Shown: positions 1 to 8,097 of the stretch, in pieces | How positions within the stretch are numbered: the stretch's first letter is position 1 | Layout: every line of letters starts with the position of its first letter | NCBI RefSeq assembly: GCF_018918025.1 | Contig: NZ_JAHLPT010000001.1 | Location: forward strand, 310,001-374,000 | DNA from: Oscillibacter sp. MSJ-31 | GTDB taxonomy: Bacteria; Bacillota; Clostridia; Oscillospirales; Oscillospiraceae | DNA length: 64,000 nt | Reading direction: 5' to 3' | The notes under the pieces: model-generated | What the model was told of the DNA's origin: nothing | Database searches by the model: none | Seen by the model: only the letters and a program-made list of their open reading frames with translations | Made by a program: the position numbers and the translations under genes

Positions 1-625
1 CGACCGCGGCTATGAGGAGCTTTCCACCGTCATCAAATACCTCGGCGGCTTCGGTGTCGCGCAGGAGAATTTCAAGGTCGACCTGACCATCGCCCGCGGC
101 CTCGACTACTATACCGGCACGGTCTACGAGACCGCTCTGCTCGACTATCCGCAGATCGGCTCGGTCTGCTCCGGCGGCCGTTACGACAACCTCGCCGAGT
201 ATTATACCGACCGCAAGCTGCCGGGCGTGGGCATCTCCATCGGCGTGACGCGCCTGTTCTATGTGCTCGGCGAGCAGGGCCTTCTCAACGACGCGCTCAA
301 CACCGCGCCCGCGGACGTGCTGCTTCTGCCGATGACGGAGGATCTGAGCTTTGCCGTCTCCCTCGCCACCCGACTGCGCGAGCGCGGCCTGCGCGCTCAG
401 CTCTACACCGAGAACAAGAAGTTCAAGGCCAAGATGAACTACGCCGACAAGACGAAGATCCCCTATGTTCTCTTCCTCGGCGAGGACGAGGTCGCCTCCG
501 GCGTCGTCACCTGCAAGGACATGGTCACCGGCGAGCAGACCAAGGGTGCGCCGGACGAGATCATCGCCCGCATTTACGCCGCCATCCGCGAGAAGAACGC
601 TCAGAAGGTCATCGTGGAAAAGTAA
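1..625 (+). CDS. hisS: Histidyl-tRNA synthetase, C-terminal part
   Basis: This is the 3' end of a histidine-tRNA ligase gene; the 5' part lies outside the window and the open frame begins at base 2. It shows the class II motif ARGLDYYTGTVYE (the histidine-binding 'HisA' loop), then CSGGRYDNL and a motif 3-like stretch GVGISIGVTRL, followed by an anticodon-binding domain (ADVLLLPM through the final IVEK). The enzyme charges tRNA-His in the cytosol. The frame is intact and ends with TAA. A strong hairpin terminator follows, so this is the last gene of its transcription unit. The assignment is secure; only the missing N-terminal half cannot be judged. Confidence 0.96.
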   Translation, partial: DRGYEELSTVIKYLGGFGVAQENFKVDLTIARGLDYYTGTVYETALLDYPQIGSVCSGGRYDNLAEYYTDRKLPGVGISIGVTRLFYVLGEQGLLNDALNTAPADVLLLPMTEDLSFAVSLATRLRERGLRAQLYTENKKFKAKMNYADKTKIPYVLFLGEDEVASGVVTCKDMVTGEQTKGAPDEIIARIYAAIREKNAQKVIVEK

Positions 626-691
626 CGCCCCACGCGGCATTCCCTGCCGTTTGGGCAAAGCGCGAAATATGTCCGATTTTCTCTCGTTTTT

Positions 692-720
692 GGGAGTCAG
701 GCACAGCCTGACTCCCTTTT
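692..720 (+). terminator. Intrinsic terminator after hisS
   Basis: GGGAGTCAGGC / GCCTGACTCCC form an 11-bp stem with a 3-nt loop, followed by TTTT. It lies 67 bases after the hisS stop and before the promoter region of the next operon. Confidence 0.9.
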
Positions 721-772
721 ATTCACAGATTTTTCACGTTTTCCATATTTCATTTTTGCATTGTCTGTGTTA

Positions 773-778
773 TATAAT
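773..778 (+). promoter_or_regulatory. Possible -10 box for the MMPL operon
   Basis: TATAAT sits 65 bases before the MMPL start codon, just downstream of the hisS terminator. No good -35 hexamer is seen at 17 bases, so the promoter call rests mainly on the -10 box and its position. Confidence 0.4.
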
Positions 779-843
779 AGGTGTCGATTTTTCCGCCTCG
801 GCGCACGGTGCGCCGGGCATATCACGATACAGGAGGTCCGTCT

Positions 844-3294
844 ATGGCAAAGCCAACGGAACAAAGCGGCGAGAGCTTTATGCTCAAGCTCGCCCGCTTC
901 ATCGTCGATAAACGCAACCTTGTCTTTCTTGTCGTCATCATCGGGCTGATTTTCTCCGTCTTCTCCCGCAGCTGGGTGCAGGTGGAAAACGACCTGACCG
1001 CCTATCTCCCCGCCGATTCCGAGACCCGCCAGGCGCTCGACGTCATGGACGAGCAATTCACCACCTTCGGCACAGCGAGCGTGATGGTCGCCAACCTCCC
1101 GCTCACCGACGCCTTCGATCTGCAGGAGAAGCTGGAGGATGTCGAGGGCGTGCAGGGCGTGGCGTTCGACGAGACCGACGAGCACTACAACAACGTCAGC
1201 GCGCTCTTCTCCGTCACCTTTGACTACGACGAGGACGACGAGCGCTGTCTCGACGCGCTCGAGCGCGTCAAGAACTCGCTCGCCGGCTACGATCTCTATG
1301 TCTCCACCGACCTCGGCAACACGCAGGAGGAGACCATCGACCACGAGATCAGCGTCATTATGGTCTATGTCGCCATCGTCATTGTCACCGTGCTGCTCTT
1401 CACCTCCGAGACCTACGGCGAGGTGCCGGTCCTGATTTTGACCTTTGTGGTCGCGCTCGTGCTCAATCAGGGCACGAACTTCATGATGGGCAAGATCTCG
1501 TTCATCTCCAATTCCGTGACGAGCATCTTGCAGCTGGCGCTCTCCATCGACTACGCCATCATCTTTTGCAACCGCTTCAAGGAGGAGCACCGCTCCCTGC
1601 CTCTGCGCGAGGCGGTCATTGTGGCGCTGAGCAAGTCCATCCCCGAGATCGGCGCCAGCTCGCTCACGACCATCGGCGGTCTGGTCGCCATGCTCTTCAT
1701 GCAGTTCAAGCTCGGCCCCGATATGGCGCTGTGCCTCATCAAATCCATTCTCTTCGCGCTGCTCTCGGCGTTCGTTATCATGCCGGGCCTGCTGATGCTC
1801 TTCGGCCCGCTTATCGACAAGACCGGCCACCGCAGCTTTGTCCCCAAGATCTCCTTTGTCGGCAAGTTTGCCTACGCCACGCGCCATGTCGTTCCCATTC
1901 TCTTTGTCGCGCTGGCTGTGATCGGCTGCCGCCTCTCGTCCGACTGTCCCTATGCCTACGGCTACGGGCTGATCTCCGCACCCAAGCTCAACGAAACGCA
2001 GATCGCCGAGAATATGATCGACGACAACTTCAGCACCAAAAACCTCATGGCGCTCGTGGTCCCCGCGGGCGACTATGACAAGGAGCGCGCCATTCTCGAC
2101 GAGCTTGAGCAGTACGACGAGGTCGACTCCACGCTGGGGCTTTCCAACGTCGAAGCCATGGGCGGCTATATGCTCACCGACAGGCTCACGCCCCGTCAGT
2201 TCTCCGAGCTGACCGATCTCGATTACGAGGTCGCCGAGTTCCTCTATGGCGCCTATGCCGCAAACCATGAAAATTACGGCAAGATCGTCGGCGGGCTTTC
2301 GACCTACTCCGTCCCGCTCATTGACATGTTCCTCTTTCTCTACGACGAGGTGCAGCAGGGCTATGTCACGCTGGACGACGAGCTGCAAAGCACGCTGGAC
2401 GACGCCTACACGCAGATGACGAACGCCAAGCTCCAGCTTCAAAGCGAGCAGTACAGCCGTATGCTCATCTACTCCACGCTGCCGGTCAGCGGCGATGAGA
2501 CCTACGCCTTCACCGACACCGTCACCGCGATCGCGCAGAAGTATTACCCCGGTGAGAAGGTCTATCTGGCGGGCGACTCCACCAACGAGTACGAATTTGA
2601 AAAGTCCTTTGCCGTGGACAATAAGGTCGTGAGCATCGTTTCGATCCTGATCGTCATGGCGGTGCTGCTTTTCACCTTCAACTCCGCCGGTATGCCGGTG
2701 CTGCTGATCCTTGTCATTCAGGGCTGCATCTGGATCAACTTCTCGTTCCCCACCATCACGGGCAAATACCTCTTCTTCCTTGGCTACCTGATCGTCAGCT
2801 CGATCCAGATGGGCGCGAACATCGACTACGCCATCGTCATCGCCAGCCGCTTTCAGGAGACCAAGACAAAGATGCACCACCGCGATGCCATCATTGAAAC
2901 GCTCAACTTCGCGTTCCCGACCATCATCACCTCCGGCTCGATCCTGTCGATCAGCGGCTTTCTGATCGGCCGCATGACCTCCGAGCCGGTCATTGCCGGC
3001 ATCGGCGAAAGTCTCGGACGCGGCACGGTCATCTCCATCCTCATGGTCATGTTCGCCCTGCCGCAGATTTTGCTCATCGGCTCCAAGGTCATTGACCGGA
3101 CCTCATTCGCCGTGCCGAACGTCATTCACCGCCACGCGGCGGACGGACGCATCCGGCTCGACGGCGTGGTGCGCGGCGAGATCCACGGCACGGTCAGCGG
3201 CGTGGTCCGCGCGATCGTGGACGGCGATGTGAACGTGACCGTCATTTCCGGCAGCATGGTCGAGGAAGGAGGTGCAGACGATGAAACCGAATAA
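844..3294 (+). CDS. MMPL/RND-family membrane exporter
   Basis: This 816-residue protein has the MMPL/RND architecture: one N-terminal membrane helix (about residues 20-40), a large external loop, five to six helices, then a repeat of helix, external loop and helix block. Typical stretches are the helix after EISVIMVYVAIVIVTVLL and the RND-like SIDYAIIFCNRF, repeated in the second half as NIDYAIVIASRF. Such proteins export lipids or other hydrophobic compounds using the proton gradient; the substrate cannot be read from sequence. The ATG at 844 is chosen over a GTG at 781 because AGGAGG lies 7 bases upstream. The last 40 residues form a repetitive G-x-V tail (see findings). The gene overlaps the start of the GLUG protein gene, so the two are probably translated together. 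Confidence 0.9.
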   Translation: MAKPTEQSGESFMLKLARFIVDKRNLVFLVVIIGLIFSVFSRSWVQVENDLTAYLPADSETRQALDVMDEQFTTFGTASVMVANLPLTDAFDLQEKLEDVEGVQGVAFDETDEHYNNVSALFSVTFDYDEDDERCLDALERVKNSLAGYDLYVSTDLGNTQEETIDHEISVIMVYVAIVIVTVLLFTSETYGEVPVLILTFVVALVLNQGTNFMMGKISFISNSVTSILQLALSIDYAIIFCNRFKEEHRSLPLREAVIVALSKSIPEIGASSLTTIGGLVAMLFMQFKLGPDMALCLIKSILFALLSAFVIMPGLLMLFGPLIDKTGHRSFVPKISFVGKFAYATRHVVPILFVALAVIGCRLSSDCPYAYGYGLISAPKLNETQIAENMIDDNFSTKNLMALVVPAGDYDKERAILDELEQYDEVDSTLGLSNVEAMGGYMLTDRLTPRQFSELTDLDYEVAEFLYGAYAANHENYGKIVGGLSTYSVPLIDMFLFLYDEVQQGYVTLDDELQSTLDDAYTQMTNAKLQLQSEQYSRMLIYSTLPVSGDETYAFTDTVTAIAQKYYPGEKVYLAGDSTNEYEFEKSFAVDNKVVSIVSILIVMAVLLFTFNSAGMPVLLILVIQGCIWINFSFPTITGKYLFFLGYLIVSSIQMGANIDYAIVIASRFQETKTKMHHRDAIIETLNFAFPTIITSGSILSISGFLIGRMTSEPVIAGIGESLGRGTVISILMVMFALPQILLIGSKVIDRTSFAVPNVIHRHAADGRIRLDGVVRGEIHGTVSGVVRAIVDGDVNVTVISGSMVEEGGADDETE

Positions 3295-6200
3295 GCGCTC
3301 TTCCCGCCTGCTCGCGCTCGCCCTGTCGCTCGTGCTGAGCCTTTCCCTGTCCCTGCCCGCGCTCGCTGCCGGAGAGGATGACATCATCTACATCCACACG
3401 GCGAAGGACCTGTGCGCCCTTTCGGACAGCTGCGCCTATGACGCCTGGTCGCGCGGCAAGACGGTCCTTCTGACCGCCGACATCTCCCTGCGCGGCGTGG
3501 ACTTCGAGCCCATCGCCAGCTTCAGCGGCACCTTCAACGGCGGCGGGCACACCATCAGCGGTCTGACGCTGACCGACTCGCTCTCCCCCGCCGGTCTTTT
3601 CCTCACGCTCGAGCGCGGCGCCTTCGTCCACGCGCTCAAGGTCGAGGGGCAGGTCGCGCCGGGCGGCACGAAGGAATTTGTCGGCGGCATTGCCGGACGC
3701 AGCTACGGCACGATCGAGGAATGCTCGTTTTTCGGCGTTGTGAAGGGTGAGAGCGCCGTGGGCGGCATCGTCGGTCGCAATGAGGCGGGCGGGCTGGTCG
3801 CCAACTGCACGGTGAGCGGCAGCGTCTCCGCCAATCGCTACACCGGCGGCATCGCCGGCTATAACCTCGGCACGCTGCGCGCGTGCATCAACTCCGCCAG
3901 CGTGAATACGGCAAATGTCGATCCCACGCTCAGCCTTGACGATCTGAGCATCGACCCCGCCGCCTCTCTTACCGACCTCGTTTCCGTCGGCGCAGCGGAA
4001 AGCCGGAACGCCACCTCAGACACCGGCGGCGTCGCCGGCTATTCCTCCGGCAGCCTGCTCTCCTGCATCAACCGCGGCGCGGTCGGCTACCCGCACTTCG
4101 GCTACAACGTCGGCGGCGGCGCGGGCCGCAGCGACGGCTTTGTGGATTTCTGCTCCAACTACGGCATGATCTACGGCCGCAAGGATGTGGGCGGCATCGT
4201 CGGTCAGATGGAGCCCTATCTCCATCTCTCGCTGCGCGACGACCTGATCGCCAGGCTGCGCACGGAGCTGGATAAGCTCAACGCCCTCGTTTCCTCCACG
4301 CTGGACGATATGGACGGCACAAACGCCGCGCTTTCCGCCCGTCTCGATTCGGTCTCGTCCTACACAAACGCCGCGGTGGACGACGCCGATTCTCTCGCCG
4401 GTCAGACCACGGACTTCATCGACAAGAACATCGGCACGGTCAACGAGCTGACCGACCGTGCGGACGACGTGATGGACGCTCTGCCCGACATTCTCAAGGC
4501 GCTCGAGGCGGCGGAGGACAGCATGGGCGCCGCTGTCGACGCGCTCGAGCAGTGCAACAAGGACCTGACGCTGAGTGCTGCCGACCGCGCGGAGCTCAGC
4601 GCGGCCAGCGGACGCATCCAGACAAACAGCGCCAAGCTCAAGGATGCGGCGGACAGATTGAATACCGCTGTCAACGCTTTGAAGGGATACCTTGACGGCA
4701 GCAAGACATGGGACACCGCCGCAGTGTGCGGGCTGCTCTCCGACGCCCTTGCCGCGCTCTCTGACGCCGTGAGCGCAATGGCGGAGATCTCGACGGACAT
4801 GGCAAAAATCGCCGCCATCCTCTCCGACTTTCTCAAGGACGCCGCGCCCAAGGCGCACGACGACATCCAGCGCGCGCTCGACGCGCTGAGCGATGCCGCC
4901 GCCAGCCTTGACACGGCGACGGGCAAAACGCGCCGTCTCATTGAGGACCTCAACACACGGGACGATCTCACCTTCTATCCCCTCGGCGACGGCTATCAGG
5001 ACACGCTGGACAGCCTTTTCACCAATCTGCGCAGCACGATGGATGAGCTGGATGCGCTCAGCGACGGGCTCTCTGCCGATGGTTCAACGCTCACCGCCGA
5101 CCTGCGCGCGGTGAACGATCAGATGAACGCAGTCGTCAATCTGTGCCTTGACATCTTTGTGGATATGACCGACGCCGACGCCTCGGATATTTTTGAGGAT
5201 ACCTCCGACGAGAACATCGACGCCGTGACCTTCGGCAAGGTCCGCGGCTGCACGAACTACGGCACCGTGGACGCCGACCTGAATGTCGGCGGCATCGCCG
5301 GCGCTATGGCCATCGAATATGAGCTGGACCCCGAGGACGACGAAAAGCAGTCCGTCTCCGTGTTTGACCGCGTATATGAGACGAAGGCGGTCGTGCAGCA
5401 CTGCGTCAACCGCGGCAGCATCAGCGGCAAAAAGGACTGCATCGGCGGCATCGTCGGCGAGATGGACCTCGGCATCGTGCTCTCCTGCGAAGCCTACGGC
5501 AGCGCAAGAAGCGAGACCGGCAGCTATGTCGGCGGCATCGCGGGACTGTCCTCCGCCGGCATCCGATCCAGCTGGGCAAAGCTCACGCTTTCCGGCAAGA
5601 GCAGCGTGGGCGGCATCGTCGGCTCCGGCAGCGAGGACACCTCCTCGTCAGCCAGCTCCGGCTGCACGGTGACAGATTGCCGCAGCCTCGTTGTCGTTGA
5701 GGACTGCGATCAGTTTTCCGGCGCGATCTCCGGGCGCGACCTCGGCGTCTTCCGTGGCAATTACTTCGTCTCCGACACGCTGCGCGGCATCGACCGCCGC
5801 AGTCTATCTGGTCAGGCGGAGCCGATGGACTATGCCGCCCTCTGCGCGCTCGACGGCGTGCCCGAGGACTTTCTCAGCTTTACGCTGCGCTTTGTCTGCG
5901 ACGGCAGAACGCTCAAAACGCTGCGCTTTGACTACGGCGACTCCTTTGATTCCTCCATCTTCCCCAGTCTGACGGAGCAAAGCGGGAGCTATCCGGTCTG
6001 GGACCGCACCGACCTGACCGACCTGCGCTTTGATACCGTTGTCACCGCCGAATACACCGCCTACCGCGCCTCCCTCCAAAGCGACGCGCAGCGCGCGGAC
6101 GGCCGCAGCGTTTTCTTCGTCGAGGGCGAGTTCAACGAGACGGACACGCTCACCGCCGCCGCGCAGACGCCCGATCCCAACGCGTTCCCGCAGCTTGCGG

Positions 6201-6631
6201 ATAACCGCCGCACCGCGCTCAAAAACTATTTCTCCTTCCTCTCCGAGCGGACGCTGCCCGCCATGACCGTCTACCGCTCCGTTGCTGAGCAGTGGGAGCT
6301 TTCCTTCCCGCGCGACGCGCTGGCCGAGCACACGATCCGCTATCTCCCGCCCGAGGAAGTGAGCATGGATCACTGCGCCGTCTTTGTCCGCCGGTCCGAC
6401 GGAAGCTGGCAGCCGGTCGAGACGACCTCGATGGGCAGCTACCTGCTCTTTACCGCGGAGGGCGAGAACGTGCAGCTCGCCGTGCTGACCACGACGGCCG
6501 TCTGGTGGCTCTGGGCGATCTTTCTCGCGCTGATCGCCGCTGCGGTCTTCTTCATCGTCCGCGTCGTCCACCGCAAGCGCGGAAAAAAGGCTGCGAAGCC
6601 AAGCAAAAAAGAAAACGGAGCAGCCGGCTGA
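3281..6631 (+). CDS. GLUG-repeat surface protein with membrane anchor
   Basis: This secreted or wall-exposed protein has 1116 residues. A basic, hydrophobic signal peptide (KRSSRLLALALSLVLSLSLS, cleavage near ALAA) is followed by a block of GLUG motifs of the GGIAGRSYGTI / GGIVGRNEAG type, predicted beta-helix. A long helical, Asp/Ala/Leu-rich stretch (about residues 310-630) follows, then a second GLUG block and a C-terminal membrane helix (VWWLWAIFLALIAAAVFFIV) with a KRGKK tail on the inside. The start is ATG 3281 behind AAGGAGG (3266-3272); it overlaps the exporter gene by 14 bases. No catalytic residues are recognisable. The pairing suggests an exporter-associated envelope protein or an adhesin; that is inference. 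Confidence 0.85.
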   Translation: MKPNKRSSRLLALALSLVLSLSLSLPALAAGEDDIIYIHTAKDLCALSDSCAYDAWSRGKTVLLTADISLRGVDFEPIASFSGTFNGGGHTISGLTLTDSLSPAGLFLTLERGAFVHALKVEGQVAPGGTKEFVGGIAGRSYGTIEECSFFGVVKGESAVGGIVGRNEAGGLVANCTVSGSVSANRYTGGIAGYNLGTLRACINSASVNTANVDPTLSLDDLSIDPAASLTDLVSVGAAESRNATSDTGGVAGYSSGSLLSCINRGAVGYPHFGYNVGGGAGRSDGFVDFCSNYGMIYGRKDVGGIVGQMEPYLHLSLRDDLIARLRTELDKLNALVSSTLDDMDGTNAALSARLDSVSSYTNAAVDDADSLAGQTTDFIDKNIGTVNELTDRADDVMDALPDILKALEAAEDSMGAAVDALEQCNKDLTLSAADRAELSAASGRIQTNSAKLKDAADRLNTAVNALKGYLDGSKTWDTAAVCGLLSDALAALSDAVSAMAEISTDMAKIAAILSDFLKDAAPKAHDDIQRALDALSDAAASLDTATGKTRRLIEDLNTRDDLTFYPLGDGYQDTLDSLFTNLRSTMDELDALSDGLSADGSTLTADLRAVNDQMNAVVNLCLDIFVDMTDADASDIFEDTSDENIDAVTFGKVRGCTNYGTVDADLNVGGIAGAMAIEYELDPEDDEKQSVSVFDRVYETKAVVQHCVNRGSISGKKDCIGGIVGEMDLGIVLSCEAYGSARSETGSYVGGIAGLSSAGIRSSWAKLTLSGKSSVGGIVGSGSEDTSSSASSGCTVTDCRSLVVVEDCDQFSGAISGRDLGVFRGNYFVSDTLRGIDRRSLSGQAEPMDYAALCALDGVPEDFLSFTLRFVCDGRTLKTLRFDYGDSFDSSIFPSLTEQSGSYPVWDRTDLTDLRFDTVVTAEYTAYRASLQSDAQRADGRSVFFVEGEFNETDTLTAAAQTPDPNAFPQLADNRRTALKNYFSFLSERTLPAMTVYRSVAEQWELSFPRDALAEHTIRYLPPEEVSMDHCAVFVRRSDGSWQPVETTSMGSYLLFTAEGENVQLAVLTTTAVWWLWAIFLALIAAAVFFIVRVVHRKRGKKAAKPSKKENGAAG

Positions 6632-6645
6632 GGCTGCTCTTTTTC
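6618..6645 (+). terminator. Terminator overlapping the end of the GLUG gene
   Basis: GAGCAGCC / GGCTGCTC with a 6-base loop, followed by TTTTTC. The loop contains the TGA stop codon of the upstream gene, so the terminator overlaps the coding sequence. Confidence 0.8.
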
Positions 6646-6709
6646 TGCTTGTCATCGGGCGAAAACTGTGCTACACTATCGAAAGAGTATGAATAAGGTG
6701 GGATTCAGG

Positions 6710-7333
6710 ATGGAAAACAATACCTTTAAGGGTTCCCTGTTCGGCGGCTTCAACCGCGAGGACGTCATTGACTATATCAAAAAGACCTCGGCGGAGAGCA
6801 CCGCCCGCATCGAGTCGCTCGAGGGCGACATCGACAAGCTCTGCGCGCAGGAGCAGGAGCTGCGCACGCAGGTCAGCACCCTGCGCGGCGAAAACGACCG
6901 CCTCACCCAAGAGCACAGCGACGCCGCGGCGGAGCGCGACACCCTGCGTGCCGCGCTGGATACAGCCAATGATGAGCTGACCGCGCTGCGCGCCGAGGCC
7001 GAAGCGCTGCGCGCGGAGAACGCTTCCCTGCGCGCGGAGAATGATAAGCTCCGCCCCATGGCCGAGCAGTATTCCACCATCAAGGAGCACCTTGCCGGCA
7101 TCGAACTGGACGCACACCAGCGCGCCGAGGAGTACGAGCGCGGCGTCCACGAGCGGCTTGCCGCCATGATCGGCGACTGCCGCGCCCATTGCGACAGCGT
7201 TCTCTCAACGCTCGGCAACACCTGCATCAATGTGACCGGCGAGCTTCGGCGCGCTGAAAACAGCATCTCCTCCCTGCCCGCTGCCTTCAACGCGCTGCGC
7301 GCGGGTCTGGAAAAGCTGGAAGAGGACAAGTAA
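6710..7333 (+). CDS. DivIVA-like coiled-coil protein
   Basis: This acidic protein of 207 residues begins with FKGSLFGGFNREDVIDYIKK, which resembles the membrane-binding N-terminus of DivIVA/GpsB cell-division proteins. A long heptad coiled coil rich in Glu, Leu and Ala follows (about residues 25-130), then a short C-terminal helical part. ATG 6710 is preferred, with AAGGTGGGA about 8 bases upstream; an in-frame ATG at 6689 would add seven residues. DivIVA-family proteins bind curved membrane at poles or septum and recruit partners. The exact role here is not known, and the family call rests on the N-terminal motif plus the coiled coil. Confidence 0.7.
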   Translation: MENNTFKGSLFGGFNREDVIDYIKKTSAESTARIESLEGDIDKLCAQEQELRTQVSTLRGENDRLTQEHSDAAAERDTLRAALDTANDELTALRAEAEALRAENASLRAENDKLRPMAEQYSTIKEHLAGIELDAHQRAEEYERGVHERLAAMIGDCRAHCDSVLSTLGNTCINVTGELRRAENSISSLPAAFNALRAGLEKLEEDK

Positions 7334-7344
7334 CATTATTGCGA

Positions 7345-7382
7345 AAAAGGGAGCTTTGCGCCGCAGCGCAAAGCTCCCTTTT
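7345..7382. terminator. Bidirectional terminator
   Basis: AAAAGGGAGCTTTGCG / CGCAAAGCTCCCTTTT hairpin between two convergent genes. A-run and T-run on the two sides allow it to stop transcription from both directions. Confidence 0.9.
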
Positions 7383-7394
7383 CATTTTTGGCTT

Positions 7395-8003
7395 TTACTT
7401 CATGCCCTTGAGCTTCACCAGCTCTTCGAGCAGTGAGACCGTCCCCTCGATGCCGAGAAGCGACGAGTCGATGCACAGGTCGTAGCTCTTGGCTTCGCCC
7501 CAGTCCTTCGAGGAATAGTAGTTATAGTACGACGCGCGGGATTTGTCCGTCTTCTTGATGCGCTCCTTCGCCTCCACCTCGGAGATGTTGTTGCGCGCGG
7601 CCACACGCTTGATGCGGCTCTCGATCGGCGCGGAAACGAAGATGTTGATCACATCGTCACGGTCCTTGAGCGCGTAGTCCGCGCAGCGGCCGATGAGAAC
7701 GCAGGGGCCCTTGTCCGCGAGCTTCTTAATGGTATCATAGGTCGCAAGATACACCTGCTGCTCGATGCTGCCCTTGGGCGTCACATGGTGCATGGTGAAG
7801 GAATACGGATCCATCGCAATGGAATAAAGAAAGCTCTTGGGGCGCTCGTCGAAGCTGTGGAACAGCTCCTCACAAAGGCCGCTTTCCTCCGCCGCCTTCT
7901 TGAGCAGCAGATCGTCATAGTAGACGATGCCAAGCTTGTTCGCCAGCGCCGTGCCGATCTCGCGGCCGCCGCTTCCGTACTGTCTTCCAACGGTAATGAC
8001 CAT
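7395..8003 (-). CDS. Cytidylate kinase-like protein
   Basis: This 202-residue P-loop nucleotide kinase of the cytidylate-kinase-like family begins MVITVGRQYGSGGREIG, a Walker A variant (GRQYGSGG) typical of this family rather than of Cmk itself. Further on are YYDDLLLKKAAEESG and the lid-like RVAARNNISEVEAKERIKKTDKSRASYY. It probably phosphorylates a nucleotide or related small molecule; the true substrate is uncertain. ATG 8003 is chosen because AAAGGAGGA lies just upstream; a start at 8030 would lack a ribosome site. It lies downstream of the molybdenum-hydroxylase genes with a 94-base gap and may be co-transcribed with them. Confidence 0.8.
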   Translation of the reverse strand: MVITVGRQYGSGGREIGTALANKLGIVYYDDLLLKKAAEESGLCEELFHSFDERPKSFLYSIAMDPYSFTMHHVTPKGSIEQQVYLATYDTIKKLADKGPCVLIGRCADYALKDRDDVINIFVSAPIESRIKRVAARNNISEVEAKERIKKTDKSRASYYNYYSSKDWGEAKSYDLCIDSSLLGIEGTVSLLEELVKLKGMK

Positions 8004-8097
8004 AAGGACTCCTCCTTTATCGCAAAACAAAATGGTGCTATGGAAAGTATAGCACCATTTTGTTTTCGGTTCAATCCTTTTTTACGATGCGAGTCGT

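Noticed and set aside
697-2880. Long minus-strand frame (727 codons) opposite the MMPL gene
   Set aside because: It mirrors the codon pattern of the exporter gene, has no ribosome site or family features, and is a high-GC shadow frame.
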